Part shown: piece by piece, positions 1 to 7,428 of the stretch
How the letters are laid out: the number at the start of each line of letters is the position of its first letter
How positions within the stretch are numbered: the first letter of the stretch is position 1
NCBI GenBank assembly: GCA_900016865.1
Contig: FIZI01000025.1
Location: 1,364 to 50,210, forward strand
Direction: 5' to 3'
Source of the DNA: an uncultured Clostridia bacterium
Lineage (GTDB): Bacteria > Bacillota > DTU014
Length of the DNA stretch: 48,847 nucleotides
Made by a program: the position numbers and the translations under genes
Notes under the pieces: model-generated
What the model saw: the letters and a program-made list of their open reading frames with translations, nothing else
What the model was told of the DNA's origin: nothing
Databases searched by the model: none

Positions 1-741
1 AGAAGCCTTATCGAACTGTCAAGGGAAGTAGGACGACCGGAAGAAGGACTAGTGATTTTGGGAGAGGGCAACACGTCTGTTGGAGTCGACGAACAGACGT
101 TTTACGTAAAGGCGAGCGGCACTGAGCTGCGGACAGCCGATGAGAATACGTTTGTCTTGGTAAAGCGAGAGCCCGTTATGGATCTGCTAGACCGCGGGCA
201 GGCAACCGACTCCGAGATAGACTCTGTACTGAACGCGGCGGTTGTAGGCGAGAACAAGGCAAAGCCGTCTGTAGAGACACTGATGCACGCTTATTTCCAG
301 GGGATCCCTGGAGTCAAGTATGTTGTACATACTCATCCGATATCAGTTAATTCGATACTTTGCTCCAAGAACGCGTTTGAACTCCTAAGCGGCAGGATCT
401 TTCCGGATGAGATCGTCTGCTGCGGCCTTGAGCATGTTTTCGTGCCTTATGTAGATCCTGGACTCACACTGGCCAAGGAGATCCGCCAGCGCTGTGAGGA
501 CTACATGGCTGTCCACGGAAGGCCTCCTCGCTCCATTCTCATGCAAAACCACGGCCTGATCGTCCTTTCATCCTCTACCAAAGAGGCGTTGAGTGCGTGC
601 AAGATGTGGGTCAAGGCCGCGACTATTTTGATGAACGCTGCAATGCTCGGAGGAGTGAACTACCTTACACCGGAGCAGGCTGCACGGATTGAGCATAGGC
701 CCGACGAGGAGTACAGGCGGCGCATCCTGGCAAAGGAGTAG
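1..741 (+). CDS. Class II aldolase/adducin family protein (5' end outside window)
   Basis: The reading frame is open from the first base of the window, so the gene begins upstream; the in-frame GTG at 52 is internal because the family's conserved GEGNTSV segment (normally close to the N-terminus) is only four residues beyond it. The zinc-site motif HTHP follows KYVV in the middle of the protein, and a later NHGL supplies the third metal histidine; both are hallmarks of the class II aldolase fold (fuculose-, rhamnulose- and ribulose-phosphate aldolases and epimerases). Expected reaction: zinc-dependent retro-aldol cleavage or epimerisation of a sugar phosphate in the cytoplasm. The true substrate cannot be read. 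It is followed at 85 bases by a URO-D-like gene in the same direction, suggesting an operon. A second, more typical class II aldolase lies at 26249. Confidence 0.85.
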   Translation, partial: RSLIELSREVGRPEEGLVILGEGNTSVGVDEQTFYVKASGTELRTADENTFVLVKREPVMDLLDRGQATDSEIDSVLNAAVVGENKAKPSVETLMHAYFQGIPGVKYVVHTHPISVNSILCSKNAFELLSGRIFPDEIVCCGLEHVFVPYVDPGLTLAKEIRQRCEDYMAVHGRPPRSILMQNHGLIVLSSSTKEALSACKMWVKAATILMNAAMLGGVNYLTPEQAARIEHRPDEEYRRRILAKE

Positions 742-826
742 GCGAGCACTAAAGTGGAGCCCCTGTGGCGCCAGATCGCGCCGACAGGACGGCTTGTGCT
801 AGATCGATGACAGAGGAGGTAGCTCC

Positions 827-2008
827 ATGAGTAGCCTTGTTAGGCCGGGCTCTGCAAGACTAACTCACAGAGAGAGATTCCTGCGACAGATGCACTTCCA
901 GACCATAGACAGGGGAGTCCACTGGGAATTCGGTTACTGGGATCAGACCATCGAGAGGTGGCACAAGGAAGGACTGCCCCAGGAGATCACGCAAGGGGAG
1001 GGACGCGGGTCTGTTGAGGCGTTCTTTGGTGTAGATCCCAGGTTTTCTGTTCCGATACAGATTGGGCTGGATCCACCCTTCTCCGGCTCAATCAAGGTGC
1101 TCGAAGACAAGGAGCACTCCAGGATCGTAGAACACCCCAACGGGATGATCGCCGAAGAGGGCAAGGGCAGTACTGTCAGTATTCCTAGGTACATCAAGAT
1201 GCCCATATCCGGGCGAGACGACTGGAAACGCTTCAAGGAGCGTCTGGATCCGCATTCTCCAGGCAGGACAAGGGACTGGAAGGCAATAGGCGAGCTGACT
1301 CGTCGTTCGACAGTGCCTGTAGGGCTGCATTTTGGGTCGTTCTTTGGCTGGATACGCGACTGGGTCGGCTTTGAGCAGCTCGCGCTCATGATGTATGATG
1401 ACCCCGAGCTTGTCGAAGAGATGGTTGAGACCCTTACCCAGGTGAAACTGGTTCAGCTTGAAGCCTGCCTTACTGAATGTCAGGTCGACTACGCAGAGGG
1501 CTGGGAGGACATCTGCTTTCGTGGAGGGCCTATGATTAGCCCCGCTATGTTCAAAGACATCGTCGCTCCCAGGATCAAGCGAGTCTGCGATGTCCTCAGG
1601 CAGCACGGGGTAGACATCATCTGGACAGACTGCGACGGAGATATCAGGCCTTTGGTGCCCATTCTGTTGGATGCAGGTTTGAACTGCATGTTTCCGTTGG
1701 AGGTGCATTGCGGGAGCGACCCGGTGGCTCTCAGAAAGGAATACGGCAGGCAGATCTTGCTCAGAGGAGGGCTCGAAAAGCGTGAGCTGAGCAAGACTCG
1801 TGCGGATATCTTGGCTGAACTCAAGCGAGTAGAAAAGGTCTTTGAGGATGGAGGCTATATCCCACACTGTGACCACAGAGTCCCGCCGGATGTGCCGTAT
1901 GAGAACTACCGCTACTACATACGCGAAAAACTGGCAATGATGGGCTGGAGCAAGGGTGAAATGAGTGAGGTCTGGGGCCTGCGCTGCGGTCCAAGCATCG
2001 ATGAGTGA
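827..2008 (+). CDS. Uroporphyrinogen decarboxylase (URO-D) superfamily protein, probably not a haem enzyme
   Basis: A 393-residue protein with an ATG start behind an ideal GAGGAGG ribosome binding site. The body reads like the URO-D/MtaA fold: a mid-protein GLHFGSFFGW segment, then DYAEGWEDICFRGGPMISP and a late IIWTDCDGD segment, ending with GGYIPHCDH. The canonical uroporphyrinogen decarboxylase N-terminus with its MRQAGRY motif is missing; instead it begins LTHRERFLRQMHFQ, typical of the large group of URO-D-like proteins found next to sugar or methyl-transfer genes. The late Cys/His residues could bind zinc as in MtaA/MtbA-type methyltransferases, but this is inference. It sits between a class II aldolase and a Nif3-like gene, with no haem genes near, so a catabolic or methyl-transfer role is more likely than porphyrin synthesis. 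Confidence 0.8.
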   Translation: MSSLVRPGSARLTHRERFLRQMHFQTIDRGVHWEFGYWDQTIERWHKEGLPQEITQGEGRGSVEAFFGVDPRFSVPIQIGLDPPFSGSIKVLEDKEHSRIVEHPNGMIAEEGKGSTVSIPRYIKMPISGRDDWKRFKERLDPHSPGRTRDWKAIGELTRRSTVPVGLHFGSFFGWIRDWVGFEQLALMMYDDPELVEEMVETLTQVKLVQLEACLTECQVDYAEGWEDICFRGGPMISPAMFKDIVAPRIKRVCDVLRQHGVDIIWTDCDGDIRPLVPILLDAGLNCMFPLEVHCGSDPVALRKEYGRQILLRGGLEKRELSKTRADILAELKRVEKVFEDGGYIPHCDHRVPPDVPYENYRYYIREKLAMMGWSKGEMSEVWGLRCGPSIDE

Positions 2009-2055
2009 CAGTCCGAAGCCACTCTGGTTCGCCCAAGAGAAAGGGGGAGTAAGAA

Positions 2056-3018
2056 GTGCGGCTTAGGGAGATGTACGAGTTGGCTGTCCAAATGGGGATC
2101 GACGCTGATCCTCGCGGCCGATCGGCAGTCGAGAAGCTATTGGAGAAGACCCGCAAGAAGTATGAGAAGCTGGATGGCGATGAGAAAGAGGAATTTGACC
2201 TCGAACAGCTGAGTAATCCATACTCAGACACCAGGATTTCCTTTGGAGCGGACGACATTGAAGTCAGCAGGGTGCTTGTTGGAATAGACGTGGATCAGAG
2301 CGAAATCCTAATGGCAAAGGAGCTGGAACGCCAGGGGACCAAGATAGATCTTGTCTTAAGCCATCACCCTGCGGGCAAGGCAAGAGTCAAGTTCGCGGAC
2401 GTGATGTGCGTGCAAGCAGACATGCTCGCTCAAGCGGGTGTCCCGATCAACGTCGCAGAGGCGATCCTTGAGGGCAGGATGAACCAGGTCGACCGGATGC
2501 AGCTGCCTGCCAACCATTACAGGGTTGTCGACGCTGCCAGGTTGTTGAACGTCCCCCTAATGAGCATCCACACGCCGGCAGACAACCATGCTCAGCAAAT
2601 CGTCCAGAAGCATCTTGATGAGCAGAAACCGGAGACTCTCGAGGATGTCATAAAGGCGCTCAAAGAGATGCCTGAGTACAAGCAGGCTGCCAAGATGGGC
2701 ATGGGTCCTAGGATCCTGGTTGGCAAGAAAGAGGGACGGGCCGGCAAAACAATGGTGATCATGACCGGTGGAACCGGAGGCCCGACAGAAGACATCCAAG
2801 AGCTTGTGAAAGCAGGAGTCGGGACTATTGTCTTGATGCACCTTTCTGAAGAGAAGAAAAAGGAAGCAGAGAAGCATCACCTAAATGTGATCATCGCGGG
2901 CCACATGGCGAGTGATTCTGTAGGGATGAATGCAATTCTCGATGAGTTCGAGAAGCGAGGGATCGAGATAGTTCCCTGCTCAGGTATAATCCGAGTGAGC
3001 AGGGTTGCAGGCTGCTAA
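2056..3018 (+). CDS. Nif3-like (NGG1p-interacting factor 3 family) protein
   Basis: A 320-residue protein starting at GTG 2056, nine bases behind an AAGGGGG ribosome binding site. The Nif3/YbgI dimetal fold is indicated by VLVGIDVD near residue 74, LSHHP at 101-105 (the paired metal histidines) and IAGHMASDSVGMN near the C-terminus, which matches the family's second metal half. The first ~65 residues form a charged, probably helical extension that the shorter homologue at 43320 lacks. Nif3 proteins bind two metal ions; their physiological substrate is generally unsettled (some are annotated GTP cyclohydrolase I type 2). It is 47 bases downstream of the URO-D-like gene and 48 bases upstream of the metallo-hydrolase, so most likely cotranscribed with both. 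Confidence 0.8.
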   Translation: MRLREMYELAVQMGIDADPRGRSAVEKLLEKTRKKYEKLDGDEKEEFDLEQLSNPYSDTRISFGADDIEVSRVLVGIDVDQSEILMAKELERQGTKIDLVLSHHPAGKARVKFADVMCVQADMLAQAGVPINVAEAILEGRMNQVDRMQLPANHYRVVDAARLLNVPLMSIHTPADNHAQQIVQKHLDEQKPETLEDVIKALKEMPEYKQAAKMGMGPRILVGKKEGRAGKTMVIMTGGTGGPTEDIQELVKAGVGTIVLMHLSEEKKKEAEKHHLNVIIAGHMASDSVGMNAILDEFEKRGIEIVPCSGIIRVSRVAGC

Positions 3019-3066
3019 GGGTGAGGGTAATAGCCGATCGAACAGTAAGCGATTGGGAAGGGGGCG

Positions 3067-3792
3067 GTGAGTCGCATGTTCGTTCCAGTAGTATCGGGGT
3101 TGGTTGGCATGTTTCTGGTGAGCGCTTCAGGTTTATCGAAGGCTTCAGGCGCTGATGCGGTAATGGAAGTGCTCGATCAGATTCGTTGGTATGGTCATGA
3201 CACGTTTAGGATTGATCTTGGGAAGGTAGTGTATACAGACCCCTTCAAGGTGAAACACAGCGACACCGCAGACATCATCCTTGTAAGCCACGAGCATTTC
3301 GATCACTGTTCAACCGAAGACATAGCGAAGCTTAGTAGCTCTGACACTGTAGTTGTAGCTCCCAAGCAGTGTAGGGAGTGTCTAGACAATCTTGGTTGCA
3401 AGGTTGTGTATATGGAGCCTGGCGGCATCACAAACGTGCACGGTGTCCAGGTGACCGCGGTTTCGGCCTACAACATCAACAAGTCATTCCACCCGAAAGA
3501 AAAGGGCGGATTGGGGTTTGTAGTCTCGGGCAAAGGCGTGAGGGTGTACTTCGCGGGAGACACTGACCGGATCCCTGAAATGAAAGACCTTGACGTAGAC
3601 ATTGCACTCTTGCCGGTTTCAGGGACCTATGTGATGGATGTGGAGGAAGCTGTAGCCGCAGTGGAGGACATCAAACCTCGTTATGTGATACCGATGCACT
3701 ACGGCTCAATCGTAGGCACGAAGGATGACGGCTCTAGATTTGCTGAGCTGGTCAAAGGCAAGGCGGAGGTCAAGGTATTGGAGCCCTATTAG
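3067..3792 (+). CDS. Metallo-beta-lactamase-fold metal-dependent hydrolase (UlaG/YtkL-like), possibly exported
   Basis: A 241-residue protein. The zinc motif HEHFDH is at residues 75-80, followed by AGDTD and a terminal MHYGS, the standard ligand set of the small UlaG/YtkL-like hydrolases. The chosen start, GTG 3067, has a good GGAAGGGGG ribosome binding site and adds about 30 residues with a hydrophobic stretch (residues 5-20) and a small-residue region, which could be a signal peptide. The alternative ATG at 3163 would give a cytoplasmic protein beginning MEVLDQIRWYGHDTF, the usual N-terminus of the family; it has a poor ribosome binding site. It is the last gene of the first operon. The substrate is unknown; lactonase or phosphodiester hydrolysis are both known in this family. 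Confidence 0.8.
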   Translation: MSRMFVPVVSGLVGMFLVSASGLSKASGADAVMEVLDQIRWYGHDTFRIDLGKVVYTDPFKVKHSDTADIILVSHEHFDHCSTEDIAKLSSSDTVVVAPKQCRECLDNLGCKVVYMEPGGITNVHGVQVTAVSAYNINKSFHPKEKGGLGFVVSGKGVRVYFAGDTDRIPEMKDLDVDIALLPVSGTYVMDVEEAVAAVEDIKPRYVIPMHYGSIVGTKDDGSRFAELVKGKAEVKVLEPY

Positions 3793-3847
3793 AGATTTGC
3801 CTTACCAAGGCCATGAGTGAGGCGATTGCGCCGTGAATGAATGAACA

Positions 3848-3899
3848 AGAGTGCCCGACTGCAGTGCTCTTGAAGAGGTCTACTGCGGCCGGGCACTTT
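3848..3899 (+). terminator. Long hairpin after the first operon
   Basis: Arms AGTGCCCG and CGGGCACT pair perfectly and are extended inward by CTGCAG/CTGCGG pairing. There is only a short T run (TTT), so it may be a weak terminator or an RNA-stabilising 3' end. It lies between the hydrolase gene and the convergent corA remnant and could serve both strands. Confidence 0.5.
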
Positions 3900-3926
3900 G
3901 GCGTTAGCTCTCGCGACGCGGACTGG

Positions 3927-4486
3927 CTAGAACATCTTCATCCGCCTGAGTATGAGAACTCCGCCTAAGGAAAGCACGACCGATATCGCAAGTATGATGG
4001 CAAATGCATTCGGCGAGCCTGCCAGTGGCAGTGCTACGTTCATTCCGTAGAAGCTCGCGACCATTGAGTCGCCGTCCTGTGTAGGATTTGCAGCAGGAAT
4101 CTCGTCTTCTTGTATGTGTAGAAAGACCTAAGTCTGCCGGATTCAAACTCATTGAGAATAGGAGTGTCTTGCAGGCATACTGTAGCGATTGCGCGGCTTG
4201 ATACGACAATACCCAATGGCACGGTATCATAGATCAGTCCGTTGCTCGATTGTTCTTCGATTGGAACGTTGATGAGGATCAGGACTTGGTCTTCTTCCAG
4301 TTCAATGCGCGAGCTCTCTTCTTCGTCCAACGCCGCCTTAAGCAGGTCCGGTGAGAGGTTTGTCTCCTGAGCCACCCTGGCCAGTTCGCCTTCAGTTGGA
4401 CTGACTAGGTTGATCCAGATCCCTTTCTCAGACAGATCGTCGACTGGAGCTAGAACGCCCTCTGAGCTTTTGTAAGCCCTGAGCAC
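3927..4486 (-). pseudogene. corA: corA magnesium/cobalt transporter, broken by internal deletion and frame change
   Basis: Reading leftwards from ATG 4486 (ribosome binding site AGGAGG), the first ~140 residues are a clear CorA soluble domain: KGIWINLVSPTEGEL, DEEESSRIELEEDQVLILINVP, TRFLLQILHRTATQ. Translation then changes frame and stops. In the other frame, immediately adjoining, is the CorA C-terminus: DSMVASFYGMN (the GMN signature), a second membrane helix and LRRMKMF, ending at TAG 3927. Full CorA proteins are about 315 residues; roughly 130 residues comprising the long coiled stalk and nearly all of the first membrane helix are missing. The junction lies in about ten bases around 4065-4075. 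The product cannot form a channel. An intact MgtE at 35290 may have made it dispensable. An assembly error is the main alternative. Confidence 0.85.
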
Positions 4487-4598
4487 TCATATCTCCTCCT
4501 TCCGCTGGATTGGGAGAGGCAAGTGACAGTTCAATATAGCTCCGCAGTCGCTCAAGTGTTCACCGTGCTCCTGTCCTGTTGCCGGCTGTCAGTGAGAA

Positions 4599-4757
4599 AG
4601 ACATCCCGCAAAGGGATTGAGTCTGGATGGCTCGACACTGGATGGCTCGATATATATAGGGTTTGGTTTGTATATGCGGTCAGATGCAAATGATGAGAAA
4701 AAACCTCGTCTTGTGCTAGTTACCGCATACGGTTCCGGCACATTATTAGTGCAGGCT
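4599..4757 (+). repeat. Dispersed intergenic repeat, copy A (with decayed small ORF)
   Basis: First of three copies (others at 15645 and 26014), all on the + strand. The shared order is: AGACAT, GGGATTG-GTCTGGATG, a TATATA-AGG box, TTTGTATATG, then ATGCAAATGATGAGAAAAA, CTTGTGCTAG, ACCGCATAC and CATTAGTGCA. Copy A carries a local duplication of CTGGATGGCTCGA at 4624-4650. An open frame starts at ATG 4674 and runs to 4862; its first 30 residues (SDANDEKKPRLVLVTAY) are homologous to the frames in the other copies, then it diverges. There is no convincing ribosome binding site. The rest of the 520-base gap between corA and the DUF378 gene (4487-5007) holds nothing else I recognise apart from the terminator at 4931. 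Confidence 0.75.
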
Positions 4758-4930
4758 CATGAACCGCACCTTAGACATCTCATCACCCGTCCCCTGGACA
4801 CCTCATCGGCTCTGATGTACACTCTCAAGCAGTGGCAGTCACTCCTCTTGTCCACCACATAACTTCGGTTTTGGGCGAGTGGGGCGCCTGCTAGAGTGCT
4901 TCTCGAACCGTTAGGCTAGAAGCAGAGAAC

Positions 4931-4960
4931 GAAAACAGAAAATGGGCCCTTTCGGGCCCG
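4931..4960 (-). terminator. Rho-independent terminator of the DUF378 gene
   Basis: Read on the minus strand, a GGGCCC-GAAA-GGGCCC hairpin is followed by ATTTTCTGTTTT. It lies 48 bases beyond the stop of the DUF378 gene. Confidence 0.85.
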
Positions 4961-5007
4961 GCAATGAAACCAGTAGTATCCGTCTGAATCAGCCTAGATC
5001 AGTTTAG

Positions 5008-5223
5008 TTAGTCATCCCTGGTGATTCTGTCATAGAGCGTAAGAAGATATAGAGCAGCAATTGCGACTACGACGTAGATGATACGAGTAAAGGTTCCTGG
5101 GTCGTAGGAGGAAGCACCACCAAAGATCTTCTGTACAAGGTCGAATTTGAAAAGACCTACAAGACCCCAGTTCAGAGCACCAATGAGCGTCAGAATGTAA
5201 GCCACTATTTTGACTACCTTCAT
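5008..5223 (-). CDS. DUF378 family small membrane protein
   Basis: A 71-residue protein with ATG at 5223 behind GGGAGGT. Two hydrophobic helices are visible (about residues 5-27 and 46-64) with the conserved ALNWGLVGLF segment of the DUF378 (YuzA-like) family between them, and a charged tail YDRITRDD. The family is widespread in Bacillota and other bacteria and has no assigned function. It is monocistronic: it has its own promoter at 5364-5392 and its own terminator at 4931-4960. Confidence 0.85.
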   Translation of the reverse strand: MKVVKIVAYILTLIGALNWGLVGLFKFDLVQKIFGGASSYDPGTFTRIIYVVVAIAALYLLTLYDRITRDD

Positions 5224-5363
5224 TCGCTATACCTCCCTTCAGCCACAGAATACGCAGAACCCCTATGTCCATGTGATAATCAATATGTCTTGCGGTCTAA
5301 ACACATCACATAGACAAAGGAGCACAGCATATTGTAGCAAGAAATAAAAACCTTTACTCTTTA

Positions 5364-5392
5364 ATTTTACTTGTGAAGGCACTAGATGTCAA
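5364..5392 (-). promoter_or_regulatory. Sigma-A promoter of the DUF378 gene
   Basis: On the minus strand TTGACA (5387-5392), a 17-base spacer and TAAAAT (5364-5369). It leaves a 5' leader of about 130 bases in which no known riboswitch is apparent. Confidence 0.75.
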
Positions 5393-5529
5393 GCATTTGG
5401 TGTAATATTGTGGTAACAAGCCCGTACTCGTCTCTCTAGTTGAAGGATATAGATTTGCTTAGTCTAATGTATGACAGGTGGATGCGAATTGGCAACAGTG
5501 GAGACTGTGTTTGATTGGAGGTCGTGTCT

Positions 5530-6702
5530 GTGAAATCCTTGGAGCTTAGATATGGGATGAACCCACACCAGACACCTGCGGCAGTCAGGTGCAAGGATGG
5601 CGAATTGCCTTTTGAGGTTCTCAACGGATCGCCAGGGTTCATAAACCTACTGGACGCACTGAATGCTTGGCAACTCGTGCGCGAACTCAAGGAGGCGACG
5701 GGCCTGCCTGCAGCGGCTTCGTTTAAGCACGTCAGCCCCGCGGGAGCCGCGGTTGCTGTCCCCCTTACTCCGGAGCTGGCTAGAGCATACTTCGTTGAAG
5801 GGATGGACCTATCAGATGTTGCAGTGGCTTATGTCCGTGCGAGGGGAGCCGACCGGGTTTCATCTTACGGGGATTTGGCTGCTGTCAGTGACGTAGTAGA
5901 TGTGAGTCTAGCGAACGTTCTCAGGATGGAAGTCTCCGATGGGATCATCGCCCCAGGCTACGAACCGGAAGCCCTGGAGATACTGAAGCAGAAGAAAAAA
6001 GGCAGGTTCCTTGTGCTTAAGATGGATCCGGATTACGAGCCACCGACACTTGAGTCCAGGCAGGTCTTTGGCATTGAGCTGGAGCAGAGGAGAAACGACT
6101 GCCGAATAACCGCTGATTTGTTCAACAACATCGTCACAGAAAACAAGGATATGCCGGAGGAAGCCAAGCGTGACCTCTTGGTAGCCACGCTGACCCTCAA
6201 GTACACTCAGTCGAACTCAGTGTGTTTTGCCTATGGAGGGCAGGTCATAGGCAATGGCGCTGGTCAGCAGTCTAGAGTCCATTGTGTGCGGCTCGCAGCA
6301 GGCAAGGCTGACATGTGGTTCTTGCGACAGCATCCGGCCGTGTTGGAGCTTCCTTTCAAGGACGGCCTCTCCAGGTCGATGATCAACAACGCAATCGACG
6401 GTTTCTTGTCAGATGATCTCACAGATATCGAGCTCGAGTACTGGCTGGATTCGTTTACTAAGCCGCCGCAGAGGCTGACCAGAGAGCAGAAGCGTGAATG
6501 GCTTGCAAAGAACGCAACTGGCGTCAGCATGAGTTCAGACGCATACTTCCCCTTTAGGGACAGCATTGATCGGGCTGCTCAAAGCGGTGTCAAGTATGTA
6601 GTTGAACCCGGCGGTTCGATCAGAGACGACGTCGTAATCGAGGCCGCCAACGCCTATGGCATGGTGATGGCTTTCTCAGGACTCCGGCTCTTCCATCATT
6701 GA
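5530..6702 (+). CDS. Stand-alone AICAR formyltransferase (PurH C-terminal domain only)
   Basis: A 390-residue protein. GTG 5530 is chosen because GGAGGT lies seven bases before it; an upstream in-frame TTG at 5515 would overlap the ribosome binding site. It matches the AICAR transformylase half of PurH: RYGMNPHQ near residue 7, LNGSPGFINLLDALNAW, SFKHVSPAG with the catalytic Lys66-His67 pair, and a C-terminal YVVEPGGSIRDDVV. The MGS-like IMP cyclohydrolase domain that normally occupies the first ~200 residues of bifunctional PurH is absent. It uses 10-formyl-tetrahydrofolate to formylate AICAR to FAICAR in purine synthesis. The ring-closing step is probably done by the PurO-like protein at 44254. 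Its stop codon directly abuts that of the convergent ABC ATPase gene. Confidence 0.9.
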   Translation: MKSLELRYGMNPHQTPAAVRCKDGELPFEVLNGSPGFINLLDALNAWQLVRELKEATGLPAAASFKHVSPAGAAVAVPLTPELARAYFVEGMDLSDVAVAYVRARGADRVSSYGDLAAVSDVVDVSLANVLRMEVSDGIIAPGYEPEALEILKQKKKGRFLVLKMDPDYEPPTLESRQVFGIELEQRRNDCRITADLFNNIVTENKDMPEEAKRDLLVATLTLKYTQSNSVCFAYGGQVIGNGAGQQSRVHCVRLAAGKADMWFLRQHPAVLELPFKDGLSRSMINNAIDGFLSDDLTDIELEYWLDSFTKPPQRLTREQKREWLAKNATGVSMSSDAYFPFRDSIDRAAQSGVKYVVEPGGSIRDDVVIEAANAYGMVMAFSGLRLFHH

Positions 6703-7428
6703 TCACGCGGAGCGGCCTTCTAAAATGGTGGACGGAAGGGGCGTGAACCTCTCCGGCACGGGCTGATCAGCGGCTACCTGGCCGTCTCGCAGCGCTATGA
6801 GCCTGCGCGCGTATGATCCTACCTTGAGGTCGTGAGTTACCATTACGACTGTCGTGCCTTCGTCGTTGAGATTGCACAGGATGTCGAGGATCTCGCCCCC
6901 CTGAACGCTGGAGAGGTTCCCTGTTGGCTCATCAGCGAGGAGCAGCGTTGGATTGTTTGCGAGAGCCCTGGCAATAGCTACCCTTTGCTGTTCTCCGCCA
7001 GACAGTTGGTTTGGGTAGTGCTTCATGCGGTGGTCCATGTTGACACTGGACAAGAGCGCTTTGGCGCGTTCGATCCGCTCCCGCTTGGGCACTCTCGCAT
7101 AGACCATAGGCATCATGACATTTTCGAGCGCGTTGAGTTCGTTGAAGAGGTTGTAGCTCTGAAAGACGAAACCGAAGTGTCTGTTTCGTATCCGCGACAT
7201 CTCGGCATCGTCCAGGTCTGCGATATCGACATCCTCAAGGTAGTATCTGCCGGACGTCGGTGTATCGAGCGCACCCAGAATATGCAAAAGCGTCGACTTG
7301 CCGGAACCCGATGGGCCCATGACCGAGACAAATTCGCCTCGTTGTATCTCAAGGCTCACGCCATTGAGTGCAACGACATCAACCTCGCCCATGGTGTAGA
7401 TCTTGGTTACGTCTTCAAGCCTGATCAT
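6703..7428 (-). CDS. ABC transporter ATP-binding protein, MacB/LolD type
   Basis: A 241-residue ATPase with Walker [10 protein letters not shown] (residues 39-47), Q-loop FVFQSYNLF, signature [15 protein letters not shown], Walker [10 protein letters not shown] and the H-loop MVTHD. This is the MacB/LolD/FtsE subgroup that partners FtsX-like permeases. Its ATG overlaps the TGA of the adaptor gene by four bases (ATGA), so the two are translationally coupled. It is the last gene of a four-gene leftward operon with two permeases and an HlyD-like adaptor. It powers export of, or mechanical work on, an envelope substrate such as a peptide, lipid or drug; the substrate is not inferable. Stop codons of this gene and of the convergent formyltransferase are adjacent. 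Confidence 0.92.
   Translation of the reverse strand: MIRLEDVTKIYTMGEVDVVALNGVSLEIQRGEFVSVMGPSGSGKSTLLHILGALDTPTSGRYYLEDVDIADLDDAEMSRIRNRHFGFVFQSYNLFNELNALENVMMPMVYARVPKRERIERAKALLSSVNMDHRMKHYPNQLSGGEQQRVAIARALANNPTLLLADEPTGNLSSVQGGEILDILCNLNDEGTTVVMVTHDLKVGSYARRLIALRDGQVAADQPVPERFTPLPSTILEGRSA

Noticed and set aside
1088-1876. 262-codon open frame antisense to the URO-D-like gene
   Set aside because: It lies wholly within a clearly conserved gene on the other strand and has no protein-like motifs; a shadow of codon bias.
827-2008. Haem-pathway uroporphyrinogen decarboxylase (hemE)
   Set aside because: The conserved N-terminal substrate motif is missing and no haem genes are adjacent.
4680-4705. 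Hammerhead-like TGATGAG...GAAAA in the dispersed repeat
   Set aside because: The required CTGATGA and the flanking helices are absent, and copy C changes the core to CGACGAGG.
4674-4862. Copy A open frame as an independent gene
   Set aside because: Homology to the other copies ends after about 30 residues, there is no ribosome binding site, and the tail is not protein-like; treated as part of the repeat.
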